Shown: one piece after another, positions 47,801 to 58,299 of the stretch | Position numbering within the stretch: the stretch's first letter is position 1 | Layout of the letters: every line of letters begins with the position of its first letter | Source of the DNA: Pterobdella sp. o SKG-2022 | Taxonomy: Eukaryota > Annelida > Clitellata > Hirudinida > Piscicolidae | Length of the DNA: 64,000 nt | Assembly (NCBI GenBank): GCA_964035795.1 | Contig: OZ038322.1 | Span: 1,986,979-2,050,978 of the forward strand | Direction of reading: 5' to 3' | The notes under the pieces: generated by a model | Told to the model about the DNA's origin: nothing | Seen by the model: the letters and a program-made list of their open reading frames with translations, nothing else | Databases searched by the model: none | Translations under genes and position numbers: made by a program

Positions 47801-48529
47801 TATCTAGATAATGCGATTTTACGTCAACGTAATGTTCATTGTTTTCGATACACCTTTATTGGTATTTCAGCTTTGAATTTTATTGAAAAACTGAAATATT
47901 AATAGTGTTCATTGAATACTTAACACCACAGTGCTACTTTTTCACCATAGAGTTTGGCCTGTGTAAGCAAGAAGGTGTGATGAAAGCGTATGGAGCTGGC
48001 TTGCTCTCTTCTATCGGAGAACTCAAAGTCTGCCTCGAATTCAGTTTTAAAGATGACGTTGTTTTCTATATCAACTGGTTGATAACGCGAATACTTTTAT
48101 TTTTGTCTAAAGACAACTTTTTTTAACTAAAATTCTTCTCAAATTCACTTTGGTCAACAGCATGCTTTGTCGGACCAAGCTATCCACAAGAGGTTGGACG
48201 TAGAAGAAATGTGTCAAACTGAATGCCTCATCACCACATTCCAGCATGCTTATTTCTATACAGACTCCTTCGAAGAAGCTAAACAGAAGTTGAGGTTTTG
48301 AAATTATTTAATTTAATTTTCAACTAAAAAAAATTGTTTAAAACTGAAATATTTTGGAAGGTCATTTGCTAAAACGGTAGATCGTCCTTTTTATTTAAGT
48401 TACGACCCCTACTCTCAGTGCGTGTCCATCATACCTCCTGCAAAGGCAGTCAATCTGAAAGTAAAAGAAGCCGTTGATAATTTGGAGTATGTGTCCAAAA
48501 CACTCAAAAAGCTAATAAAATTGAGTTGA
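41895..48529 (+). CDS. TPH: Tryptophan hydroxylase (serotonin synthesis), catalytic domain complete over ten or eleven exons
   Basis: Iron- and tetrahydrobiopterin-dependent enzyme converting tryptophan to 5-hydroxytryptophan, the first step to serotonin. Exons: 41895-42006 (tentative), 42193-42291 ([18 protein letters not shown]), 42653-42717 ([13 protein letters not shown]), 43917-43967 ([14 protein letters not shown]), 44338-44436 ([11 protein letters not shown]), 46976-47022, 47177-47312 ([21 protein letters not shown]), 47560-47686, 47932-48027, 48161-48294 and 48361-48529. Phases agree at every join. Iron ligands: both His of CHELLGH (47560 exon) and Glu of FFTIEFGL (47932 exon). The Phe four residues before that Glu, where phenylalanine and tyrosine hydroxylases have Trp, and DPFYTPEP point to TPH. 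Exons of 96 and 134 bp match lengths I recall for the human paralogue PAH. Stop 48527-48529; AATAAA 48551-48556. The N-terminal ACT domain is only partly traced (see 38125). Confidence 0.93.
42718..43916 (+). other. TPH intron, nothing recognised
   Basis: AT-rich intron between a phase-2 donor and the CCCAG acceptor at 43916. No repeat or RNA gene identified. Confidence 0.5.
44625..44715 (+). repeat. Foldback repeat, left half (beside the Penelope element)
   Basis: GAATTTTTAATACATTTATTTAAAAAAAAACTACAATTTTCGATAAG, then ACAACCTTATCATAAATCATTAG. The inverted counterpart (TTTAAATAAATGTATTAAAAACTC) is at about 46782-46810, so the two halves flank the Penelope-like element. Confidence 0.75.
44930..46660 (-). 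mobile_element. Penelope-like element, longest copy (RT + GIY-YIG endonuclease)
   Basis: Read on the minus strand. Around 46200-46100 is the RT fingers region; the frame 46104-45760 then reads [19 protein letters not shown] (palm) and [14 protein letters not shown], the intact YMDD catalytic box. After a stop at about 45758 the frame 45640-44933 carries the linker ([31 protein letters not shown]) and the endonuclease: [21 protein letters not shown] (G-V-Y…Y-I-G with Cys-x-Cys), then MFQHKKDVQ and [20 protein letters not shown]. The N-terminus beyond 46200 is frameshifted. It sits in the TPH intron between 44437 and 46975, opposite to the gene. Relatively few lesions suggest a younger copy than the other two. 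Confidence 0.93.
46745..46875 (+). repeat. Foldback repeat, right half with terminal motif
   Basis: TTTAAATAAATGTATTAAAAACTCTTC, then ending AGATACATAAGATGTCTCTAAAAAA. The end motif ACATAAGATGTCTCT is the reverse complement of AGAGACATCTTATGT at 52799, the other end of a separate family member, so it marks a terminal inverted repeat. Confidence 0.78.
47745..47840 (+). repeat. Foldback-family fragment inside a TPH intron
   Basis: GGTTTATTGAGAAACTTAATACACGAAGCTTTTGGTAATAG, then GATTTTACGTCAACGTAATG, resembles a shortened copy of the family. Identification is weaker than for the other copies. Confidence 0.5.
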
Positions 48530-48599
48530 AGTTTTTATGAAGTTAGTTCAAATAAAAAAAGATATCAACAAAAAAGATACCAAAGATGTTTGAAAAGTA

Positions 48600-49390
48600 G
48601 TTAAGTTATTGGTAGTTAAGCTAAGTCTCTTACTAATTAAGCATATGTTTTTTCATTTTCAATGTTCATTAATGCATCACATTTTATCTCTGGTCTTACA
48701 ACAAAACCTGCTATCTTTGTTTATAAGTTTAAAGTTGGCGAAATATGAAAGTTGCCTTTTGGCTTGTGGAAAAAACATGAAATGGGACATTTTTCAAATA
48801 TAATTAAAGTTTTTCAATAATTTTCAAGGTTATCACGGTAGCTATTTTTTTCAAAAAAATGTAAAAAAAGAAAATTTTTTATTTTGAGATGCCAAAGTAA
48901 CAAACCGGATTTGGGATGCAATTAGTCTTTAGTTATGTGGCATCAACCCCTACTCCACACACGATTTTTGCCATAAGAAAGTCAAAAAAAGGTTTTATAA
49001 AGAGTGTAGAAATTGAAAGCGACTGCAATCAGAAAAAACTCTCAAACCCATTTTGAGGTTGACCTATTTGAGAAATAGAATCCACTTTAATTCATAGGTT
49101 AATTTGTTTGGACTTTAGCCTCACACGTTCATGTTTCAAGATTTTTTCCAAATCAAAGCATCATATTATAGAATGCTAAAAAATGTATGTTTCATAAATT
49201 CTAACCTTAATGCAAATGCTGAGATTTTGGAGCTTTTTTTATTCTGAGAGTGATTGACTTTCATGCCTTAGCCAGCGAAAAACAAAAATAGGTAAATATA
49301 TCAAGCACTTTTACCAAAAAACCGTTCATTTTAAAATTATGATCTTTATAGCCTAAAAACGTGCTTACAGTTTTAAAGGCCTATAATAAA
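48600..49390. other. TPH 3' flank, nothing recognised
   Basis: AT-rich sequence after the TPH polyadenylation signal. The short + frame near 48609-48803 looks random. Confidence 0.45.
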
Positions 49391-49700
49391 AAGAAAATTT
49401 TTGCAGTCAGTATCAAATGTTTGAAAAAGTCTTTTAGGTAGTTGGAAGAAGAAGAGGCACATAAAGCAACATCATCGGCATAAAGTAGTTCACGAATAAA
49501 TAACCTTTTTGTTTTTGATTGGGACCAAAATCGTGCAAACCATTAAAGAGTCGCCATTATCTCGGGTAAGCATAGATCCAACAATTTCTTCATTTTTTAT
49601 TAACCCAAGCATGCTAGCTTTGAATGAGTGCTTCTCAGATTCCCATCAAGATTTTTCACTTTTCTAGAAAATCAGCTCTTTTCACTTTGTCAGCCCACAA
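49390..49700 (-). mobile_element. LINE reverse-transcriptase fragment with YADD box
   Basis: The minus strand at about 49500-49420 reads FIRELLYADDVALCASSSSN, then YLKDFFKHL: the YADD catalytic box and its usual downstream residues. Upstream RT sequence is unreadable because of stops. Confidence 0.82.
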
Positions 49701-50375
49701 GCTTTCAGAAGTCAGTTTGATTTAAATTTTGGGGCATATGAATAAGAAATGGGGGTGTCGTGAAGCTGGATATAGCAAAGTTGACATGAGAGTGAAGGAT
49801 GGGGTGATGGTGAAATTTTTTTGAGGTAAGAGAAGGTGAATGGAGGTTTATTTTTACTGAGTTGAGTGTCATGTGTGGTGAGCTAGTGTGATTTTTTTGT
49901 GATTTATGGGTGAGGGCTGCTTGTTGAAGATTTTGTTTTACGGGTTTGGATGTAGTCATGTACTCTTTTGATGTGTAAGGTTTTTAAATTGTTCTCATCT
50001 TAGGTTGTGGTTGGTGGGTATTTTAATGGTGTAGTTGCTATTTTTGTATCTGGAGTAAGTTTCTTGTGAGATGAGTGAGTGTAAAAGGTGGGTAAAAAAA
50101 AGGCTTTTTGGTTGAGTTGTGAGGCGTGAATTTTGAGATGCTTTGAAGTTGAAGTACTTTTGTTGCTGAGTAAGTGTTGCGTTTTAGTTTCAAATTTACA
50201 AGCTGTGATTGCTTTTAGAGCTGCGTTTTGTTTATGAATTTTGTTTAATGAAGTGGATGAGATAAGAGGTGGCTAAATGGTATTTGAGTATTCTATGATG
50301 GAAAAAGTAGTGTTTAAGGTTGTGATGAGAGATTCTTTGCTTTTGTCTCAGTGTGTAGATGTCAGAAGTTTTATT
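49701..50375. other. GT/T-rich sequence, unassigned
   Basis: The + strand is unusually rich in G and T (GGGTGTCGTGAAGCTGG onward, to about 50350). This leaves a long Ser/Thr/His-rich minus-strand frame (49959-49705), probably caused by composition. It could be part of an unrecognised element. Confidence 0.35.
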
Positions 50376-50384
50376 AGGTTTAAT

Positions 50385-50520
50385 GTTAATAGATCAAAGT
50401 GCTTGCAACAAGTTTAATGTAAAAAAAACACACTGTAGAAAAAGTGCTAATTGTGAGCCCAACACCAGATCGAACTCGGTAACTTTAGATAATTTATCTA
50501 ATGCTCTACTAGCTATACAA
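50385..50520 (-). repeat. tRNA-derived SINE, diverged
   Basis: ATAGATCAAAGTGCTTGCAACAAGTTTAATGT, then ACACACTGTAG, and the head in reverse: AGATCGAACTCGGTAAC (B box) and TAATGCTCTACTAGCTATAC (A-box region). It has the same layout as the other copies. Confidence 0.82.
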
Positions 50521-50579
50521 GCAAACAAAAAAAATAATTTAAATGATTGAGAAAAGAGGGTATTTTTTATTTCTATTAA

Positions 50580-51110
50580 AAGCCTTGTGGTTAACAAAAT
50601 ATCTACTTATTTAAAATCAAGCTTAACAGGTGGGTTTGGAAAAGCTACCAAAAAGAAGCTGGTCAAAACCCTGGGGTGCAGTGTGGCGACGTACGCAGCA
50701 GAAACGTGGGCCATTCGCAAAGCAGAATGCAAAAAATGGGCTATGGGAATGTGGGTCTGGAAAAAAAATAGAAAATGTGGAGAGAACCGACAAGCTGACC
50801 AATGAATAAGTTTTAAGCCTGTTAATGGAAGCAGAAGATTGATGGCATATACAAAATAAGAAAGTTCAGTTGGACAGCGTCCCGCGTCCCGGAAATCTGC
50901 TAAACATCGTTTTAGAAAGGCAGATGGGATGAAAGCGATCAAAAGAAAGAACGAAAACAAAAATGCTGGATGACATGGAGACAGACGAAAATGAAAACGT
51001 CTGTTTTGAGAAAACTGTCGTCGACAGAATATGATCATGACAATTTTGCTTCCAGGTATATGGTGAAGGGTACTGCACTATGACCATTTTCTTGATGGAA
51101 GTTAATAGTG
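50580..51110 (+). mobile_element. LINE ORF2 3' part
   Basis: The + frame reads STYLKSSLTGGFGKATKKKL, then VKTLGCSVATYAAETWAIRK and MWVWKKNRKCGENRQADQ ('KKKLVKTLVWSVALYGSETWTMRK…FEMWVWRKM'). Later, in broken frames, a KTKMLDDMETDE block appears ('RPRRKMLDDM'). Direct match to the post-RT region of a LINE group that is plentiful in invertebrates. Confidence 0.88.
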
Positions 51111-51769
51111 TTTTCAAAAAAAGATCGTCTTTTTATGGTTTCCACTCAAGTTGGTTTTATTTTGTTAAAATATATTAATAACTCTTTGATACAGATTTAT
51201 TTCATTCTTGTCATACTTTTTTTCTTGATAAACCTTTTTAAGGAAGATCATTAAGCCATACCTTGAATAGTTACTTTATTGCAGGTTTTAATTGAGTTTG
51301 CTATTTTGACTTTAGTTGTTCCACCAATTGATCAACATAGAAAAATCCACAAACTAGAGCTTGGCATTCTGAATTTTATGCAAACACCCAAAAAAACTGA
51401 ATCTTTCAAAAACAATAAATCAATGATCTTGATGTTTATCATCAAAAAATAACACTCCTTATGACAGTAAGCGAACTAAGAACAAAAATAGACAACTCCC
51501 AATCACCTAGCTTATGCCTGGGATCCAATACTGAAAGAGTTGAACAAAATTGAACGAGGTAATGACTGAAGGGGGACAAAGAGATTAAGTTCTTTTGATA
51601 AAATTTGACATCGTTTAAAGAAGTATTTTTTCTTTGAAGTACTTTCTTAAACAATTTATTATTTGAAATAATAACATTGAAATTAAAATGACTTTTTATT
51701 TTTTTACAAATAATTAACTAATGATACTTATTATTGTCTTTGATTGAATTACTATATAACCATAGTTAC

Positions 51770-51920
51770 GGTTTGATTTTTTTTTGCTAACGTTTTGTGA
51801 TGAGTCTAAACTTATCAACAATTTTAGCTTTTGATTTTTAGTAAATATATTTATAATTTCTCTTAATTGATATTTTTCGCTACAAAATATAAAAAAAAAA
51901 CATACAATGTCTCCAAAATA
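51770..51920 (+). repeat. Foldback/MITE-like repeat copy
   Basis: TTTTTTGCTAACGTTTTGTGATGAGTCTAAACTTATCAACAATTTTAGC, then TACAAAATAT and ACATACAATGTCTCCAAAAT. The same arm and end motif as other family members. Confidence 0.8.
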
Positions 51921-52790
51921 TTTATAAATACTTTATTATTTTTCCTCTTTATTGTTTCAAACTGTACTAGGTCATCACGAATATAAGAGTCTGATACACG
52001 ATGCTATATCTTTTGCCATTATTCGCAGTTTTAACAAATTTACGTGACTGTCGAACATTATATTTCAAACTTTCACATTTGCAGTTTTTAAAATCGTTTT
52101 TGGTCTGTCTCCAGAACTTTTGAGTAGCTAAAAAAGTAACTTTGTATCTGAGTCTAATCTCAAGATGTGTTCAAACGTGAACCAGCAATAAGCTCAGTTC
52201 TTGCGTTTTTCTTATTCCATAAAGCTCTTCCTATTTCAAATAAATTAGAATATTTTTTCCACTCGTGTTAAAAGAGACAACGAATAGAACTTAAACCGGT
52301 TTCATCAGTCTTTGCAAGAGCCCAGATTCTGTAGGTATACAAAATTAAAATTGGTTTTCAAAAAGTTTTAAGGAAATAATTAATAAAGATTATGGTTGTA
52401 CCACAATTTGTAGTAATTTATTAGTAATGATGAACTAGGAAGGAAGCGCATGATATAAAAATAGGGAAATATGTGATATGAATAATCTTTAATATTTAGG
52501 ATGAACCAAAAGTACAAGAAAAATAATTTCATGATATGTAAGAAAAACTAATCACAATAAGGAAAAAATCACTAAAATAAGAAAAAAACAAAATTGAAAA
52601 AGTATTTTATACAGCGGTCAAACAAGGGTAGCGTTCTGCAGTGACCAGACTGATTTGGAAAAACATAATGCCAGGTGCCAATTTTCTAATCTAAATTAAC
52701 GCAAAAACAACTTTTCCTGATTCATGAAATTCTAGGTTTGTTGAAGCAATAAAAAAATAAAACAAAGGAATCAGTGAAGAGTATAATGAA
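51921..52790. other. Unassigned intergenic sequence
   Basis: At about 52330-52150 the minus strand has a coding-like block, EIGRALWNKKNARTELIAGS, which I do not recognise; it may be retroelement. The rest is AT-rich. Confidence 0.35.
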
Positions 52791-52794
52791 GTTT

Positions 52795-53010
52795 TCAGAG
52801 ACATCTTATGTATGTTTTGTATAGCACTTAAACTTTAAAAACATCAATTGAGAATTCATACATTTATTTAAAAGAAAAGCTATAATTTTCGATAATTATA
52901 GCCATATCACGCCAACGTTTTATGGTAAGACTAAACTTATCGAAAATTATAACTTTTTTTTTAAATAAATGTATGAATCCTCAATTGATGTTTTTGAAGT
53001 TTAATTGTTA
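52795..53010. repeat. Foldback repeat, nearly complete
   Basis: It begins AGAGACATCTTATGTATG, with the left arm AACATCAATTGAGAATTCATACATTTATTTAAAAG and GCTATAATTTTCGATAA. The centre lies near 52915. The right arm CTTATCGAAAATTATAAC, then AAATAAATGTATGAATCCTCAATTGATGTTTTT, is the reverse complement of the left arm with few differences. This is the best example of the full family structure. Confidence 0.9.
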
Positions 53011-53815
53011 TAATGAAGTAGTTTACTGTTACAAATGTGCACTAGAAAACCATGTTGATGCAACAATAATTCTCTGGTGTTGTGTATAAACCAATGAAAG
53101 TAAAAAAATTGAAACCATAAATTTTAAAAAACTTGCTGCCCAAGGAAGGTATAAAAATAAAAAAAACAAGATTAATTTGTTAAATTAAGAACTAATCAAA
53201 ACAAAGACGCCATCAGATCGAAGAAAAAAATGATGGATGTGAAATAAATAAAAGTGTTATAAATCAAATAAATATCGTTGAAGACTTTAATTTCGATAAA
53301 AAATCTTCATGACAAAAACAAGATTATGAATAACGTCAATGATATTAGTGGCAGAGGTAGGTGTGTAGAAAAAATCAGGTGAATGGTAACATAACTAGGC
53401 ATAGAGAAAGGAGAACTTGGTGGTTGGTACGGTAGGAGATATGAAAAAAGTAAAAAAAACTGACAATAGTGTCAGTAATGAAAAAATATAAGTTGACTAC
53501 AATAAATAAATTGTAGAAGAGCCTTCAATCTCAAAAATATACCAGCAGCTTTGAACCCCAACAAACTCCAGCTTCTGAAAGCATGCATTTCTAATGGGGG
53601 GTTTTTGTGAGGTTTTCTGGTTGTTTCTTAGGAGCATAAGAGCAGTTGATGTGCTATAGTTCTATATTTTTTCATATGAGATGTGTAGAAGATAGATTAA
53701 TACACTAGAAAAATGAGAATTACAATCTTTTCATCACGCCAAAAATATTTCATCTAGACTTACCATAGAAAAACTCCCTCCAATTTCTGGATACTCATCT
53801 AACCTACAACAACAA
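53011..53815. other. Unassigned AT-rich sequence
   Basis: Purine-rich on the + strand between about 53080 and 53540. No coding or element signature. Confidence 0.4.
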
Positions 53816-53819
53816 TTAT

Positions 53820-54320
53820 CTCCAAAAATGAGAGAGGGCACAATCGGACGTGGCTCGAACAATTACGGGCCAACTCCGATCTACTCTCATTGACATTGTC
53901 CTCCACGAAGCACAGCTCCCAACACTATCCTTCCGACTTCAGCTGGTCTGTCTTAAGAAAGCGGATAATTGGTTCCACCACCCTCCCAACGACGACAGGA
54001 GAGTGCTACTGCAAACGCACTGTCCAAAATGCCTCAAAAAAGATGACTGGAGGAACACTACCAACCCTATTTTATCTTTTTTCAACCTCACACCAGCGGA
54101 CTTGGTACATTTACATATTTCTAATATTCCGTGGCCACTGTCCCTTCAGCCACCTATCCACTTCATTCCAAAGTCCGCATCTCTTGCCCAACAACTCGTC
54201 TCTGCCAAAGAAACAATTGCGGCTGAGGGCCCAACCGACTTGCATATTTTCACTAATGAATCCACCCATGGAGAATGGAGACGCCGGAGTGGTCGTCTTT
54301 AGAGGAAATTTACTTTAAGT
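53820..54320 (+). mobile_element. LINE fragment with RNase H-like end
   Basis: Two overlapping + frames (53850-54302 and 53890-54318) contain VLHEAQLPTLSFRLQLVCLK, KCLKKDDWRNTTNPIL, ISNIPWPLSLQPPI and TDLHIFTNESTHGEW, with a one-base shift to NGDAGVVV. The order 'a-P-L-x-l-R…L-R…K…W…PW…F-T-D-G-S…G-G-A-G-v-V' is the post-RT linker and the start of the RNase H domain of RNase-H-bearing LINEs (R1/Jockey/I-type). The expected catalytic F-T-D-G-S reads FTNES here, so the first Asp is lost. It is more GC-rich than its surroundings, suggesting a recent arrival. Confidence 0.82.
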
Positions 54321-54329
54321 TCTAATTGA

Positions 54330-55640
54330 ATACAGTGAAAAAACTTCATGGAATAAAACAAACTCTTAAAAGTGTTCCCTTTGAATATGAATACAACTAG
54401 GCCAGTTTTTCGGAAAATACAGAGAAAGCCCAGTGCTCTTGGAGATTATATTTAAACGAACAAGGTACTCACAAATTAATTCAATATGTAATTACTCTTG
54501 AAATAAAAATAGTGGCAACTTATTATAAACTTGCAAATGGACTAAAGACAAGCATTTCTTATATTTGAATGAGCTCAGAAAAGACAGACTGCAATAATTA
54601 TCAGAAAACTACGTAGTTTCGCTTGTTTATAACTAGTTCAGATTTTATATCGTGAACTTTGAAAAATATTATTTAGATTCAAATGTATGGAAATTTTTTA
54701 AATTTTATTTGTCTGCTTGCCTCTCAACTAAGAACCTTGTCAATTGTTGCCATTGCTTTTGACGATTTTTGGCGTTCACTTTGCCATAAGAACGCTGAAG
54801 CCAAAATAAAAGTGGTGTGCGTCGTAAAAATTTAAAATAAATACTTCGAAATATTTTATGAGGTACGTGACCATTTTGAGATCATAAGTTTTTTAATTAA
54901 AATATACTTCTTATGGTTTCAATTAAAACAATGTATTTGAAAAATTTTTTTTATAAATTTACAGTATTTAGAAAAGGATTTCAACAACCACAAAAGAGTT
55001 TTTAAAAATATTAAGAAAATTCTTTAAAACTTATGGAAAAAAATCATTTTTAAAAATAAATTGATTTTAATATGAATGAAAGTCCAATAAAACGAAATTA
55101 GAAGCCTCCACCGAGCCTATAACGGCCGGATGTATACGCGATGTTGTGAAAGTATACAAAGATTGTTTACATACACTTTGTCCCTCGTCGTTTTGCTCAT
55201 CGCTTTCTAGTCTTTTATCTGCATTGAATTAATTAACTGCATTCATTAAAAAATATTTTATATTTGAGAATCATTGCTAATCAGTTGAGTCTATTGTATT
55301 CTTATTGAGGTGACAGTGATAACCTAAAAGAGAGTTTTTGGATACGCAGCCTTTACGAGCATTGAAGTCACTTATGGCTACTAACTTTAAAAAAGCTTTT
55401 TAGTGGAAAAAGCATTCCAAGGTTATTTCAAATCTCTTTTAACTTATACCTTTTTTAAAGTATGAAGATGTGAGTTTTATAACTGATAAACGTTTGCTAT
55501 AGTTTCAAAAACATGCCGTGAGAAACCATCAAGCATGAGATTCTCATGTTTCAAAGGAGTTTGAATATCTGAGATTATTTATCCACCATGTTGAAAAATT
55601 TCCTAATTCAAAAGAATTAGGTTTGAAAATCCTTCAACGT
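54330..55640. other. Unassigned intergenic sequence
   Basis: No gene or element signature recognised. Confidence 0.4.
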
Positions 55641-55654
55641 AATAATAATAATTG

Positions 55655-55795
55655 TTATTATTATTTTTGATAAGGATAAACTTATCAAAAATTATAGCTT
55701 TTGTTTATCAATAACTTTTTTAAAAATTCCTCTCATTTGATGTTTTCGTTACAAAATATTGAAGAAAAATACATACGAAGTCTGAAAAGTTACAT
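55655..55795 (+). repeat. Foldback/MITE-like repeat copy
   Basis: GATAAGGATAAACTTATCAAAAATTATAGCTTTTG, then TTGATGTTTTCGTTACAAAATATTGAAGAAAAATACATACGAAGTCTGAAAAGTTACATTA. Almost the same block order as 31830-31985. Confidence 0.8.
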
Positions 55796-55849
55796 TATTA
55801 TTGTTGTTATTAACATTATTATTTTTTAACAAAAACAGATCGAACGTGA

Positions 55850-56035
55850 GAAATTTTTCAATGCATCCATAAAGAATCAAAAGCTATAATTTTCGATAAG
55901 TTTAGCTTTATCATAAAACGTCAGTTTATATTTATTATAGCTTTTGTTATCAATGAAAGTATTAAAATAGTCCTCACATTCGGTCTTTTTGTTGAAAAAT
56001 ATTATAAACAATACATATGAATTCTCTAAAAATTT
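55850..56035. repeat. Foldback/MITE-like repeat copy, both arms diverged
   Basis: AAAAGCTATAATTTTCGATAAGTTTAGCTTTATCATAAAACGTCAG, then TTATTATAGCTTTTGTTATCAATGAAAG, TTGAAAAATATTATAAAC and ACATATGAATTCTCTAAAAA. It lies only about 60 bp from the previous copy. Confidence 0.75.
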
Positions 56036-56039
56036 TATT

Positions 56040-57325
56040 ATTGTTATTATTCATTTTTAAAATTTTGGTTTTTAATTTTCGTTATTAAAATAATTGAATT
56101 GTAATCTCCAATAAAATGTGATCCATGCAACCTTCATATTTCATCAGGGACTTTCGTGTCTGCACACGACCTGGTGTGTTTGCGGTTTTTTTCTTAGACG
56201 CCAATCGAAGGTAGCCTCTTAGTCGACTTTTATATTTGAAAATTGATTGATGAAGTTATGAATGATAAAGTATTTTTCCGCAATTTTTTTGGAAATTGAA
56301 TAACTTTTGAAGTACAATAGCATACAAGTACAATTGAAGTACAATAGGATACAAGAAATACCTGGTCTTTTTTTTAACCAATTCTCATTTTTTTTTACAT
56401 TTCATAAAATGAATTGTGAAGATCAACAACTGTATTTTATGCAACAACAAACAATACAAAGATAAACACTTAATGGTTTTTTTGGAGATAATAAAGGCTG
56501 GCATTACTTGCAGAAAAGTGCTATAAAATTTTTTTTTAAACTGACTTTTGATTGCACAAAAGTTTCCATCTAAAGTTTCATCTATGTATATTTCTCTCTT
56601 TTATTACAAAAGATTTAATTAAGAACTATACATTCATAAAATCGAATCAGTTTTCCAAATGTCATTTATATAAGTATTATTATGATTGCTTTTATCTCAA
56701 ACAACAGACCTTTCTTTCATATAATCTTATTTAACTGTTTTGTTTATTTAGTTATACTTGCACAATCTTTATTAAAATTGTCATATCTATAAAAACTTAC
56801 ATTACCTAAAATTGAATTTAGTTATTTTTCTTTCACAGTTCATTATACTCAGTGGTCAAAAAACTTCTGAAGTTAATGCCACTATAATCATACTAGCAAT
56901 TGATTAATTTTGACTTCGTCATTGCTTATTACACTTAATCTGGCTTGCATGATCATTGAAGAACTTTTTCATGCATTCATGCAGGTGTATATAACATATG
57001 CGGTCTAGTTAGGAAACGTGGAAAGTTGGATTGCTACAGGTATTCTTCAAATAGTATTTACTTGAAAAATTAACAATCATAAAGTATTTTGAAACTCTTT
57101 TGCAAAATTGATTTGAAATGCACTTGAATTGTGGAAGTGACATTTCTTGCTACACGAGAATAATGAGGGTGATAAACAATGAGACTTAATTGATTACCGA
57201 TATGACGGTCCGTTAGCTAGTAAATAAGAAATGATTTATGAAGAAAAAAAGAAAATTTTTGTAAAATATGCAAAGATTAATTTTAATACAAGTTCATTAT
57301 AACCAACCCTTTCCATGGCCCACAT
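56040..57325. other. Unassigned intergenic sequence
   Basis: AT-rich. Nothing recognised on either strand. Confidence 0.4.
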
Positions 57326-57327
57326 TA

Positions 57328-57329
<2 letters not shown>

Positions 57330-57408
<79 letters not shown>

Positions 57409-57416
57409 TGGGAGTA
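57330..57416 (+). repeat. (AGT)n trinucleotide microsatellite
   Basis: About 29 units of AGT, perfect except near the 3' end (GTGGTAGTGGGAGTAG). Confidence 0.97.
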
Positions 57417-57419
57417 GAA

Positions 57420-58020
57420 ATAAGCTTTGAAAATATATTAATAATTGATGCTATTTAGACATGTTGGAATTATTGTTGATGAGAGATATAGCATGAAAAT
57501 GTTTGAGGCGTTAAAAAACTATTGGAAGCCAGGTTGCATGATATAAAATGTGAAAAGGTTAAAAAAGCGACTGTTAAAAGAATTTTAAGAAACTCTGATG
57601 CAGTTTGCATCCAAGAATAATACATGAATTTGTATGAATAAAAAAAAACGATTTATAAACAGAAATACTGGCCGTATTGAAACTACATGTTATGACAAAG
57701 TAATTGAGTGACTGTTAGGAAACGCAGAACACTGAGGTATGCACTCAAAGCCAGTTGTTGAGATGTAGATTTTTCTAAACAAGCTTCGTTAGTTGACCAA
57801 AAACTGTAAAAGTCTTCTTCATTTAAAAAAAATTCACTGTCGACAGTAGAGTTTATGATAGCGATGAATAGCCAAAACATCAACTTGTTTAGCATGGACT
57901 TTTTCAAAATAGCAGTATGGGCTTCTGAAGCCAATGTTCCAATTCTATTACAAGTCAAAACTCTAGTACTAAATAGTTGACTAAGAGAAGATGCACATAG
58001 TCATGCACTCATTCATCCAT
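57420..58020. other. Unassigned; open minus-strand frame
   Basis: A 91-codon minus-strand frame (57958-57683) reads RIGTLASEAHTAILKKSMLN, then LMFWLFIAIINSTVDSEFF. It faintly recalls the post-RT region of LINEs ('RIxxASxAFxxLxxxVWxxxxLxxxTKxxVYxAVVxxTLLYG'), but the match is too weak to call. Confidence 0.3.
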
Positions 58021-58025
58021 GTGAG

Positions 58026-58291
58026 TCTGAAACATTGTTGTCTTGAATATACAACTTGCTTGAGAAGCATAATTTTAACAACGTTAATAATTTTTTGGTG
58101 TTCTTTTCAGTTCAAGTTATTTTTGAACCTTTTTGATAAATTCTATTTCATTCCTTCTTCTGAAACATTGTTGTCTTGAATATACAACTTGCTTGAGAAG
58201 CATAATTTTAACAAAGTTAATAATTTTTTGGTGTTCTTTTCAGTTCAAGTTATTTTTGAACCTTTTTGATAAATTCTATTTCATTCCTTCT
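58026..58291 (+). repeat. Tandem duplication of a 133-bp unit
   Basis: 58026-58158 is repeated at once at 58159-58291 (both begin TCTGAAACATTGTTGTCTTG and end TTTCATTCCTTCT). I see one difference, AACAACGTT against AACAAAGTT. The near identity points to a recent duplication or an assembly artefact. Confidence 0.95.
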
Positions 58292-58299
58292 TTCATCTA

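Noticed and set aside
57683..57958. LINE post-RT fragment on the minus strand
   Set aside because: Only a vague resemblance; no diagnostic motif can be aligned with confidence.
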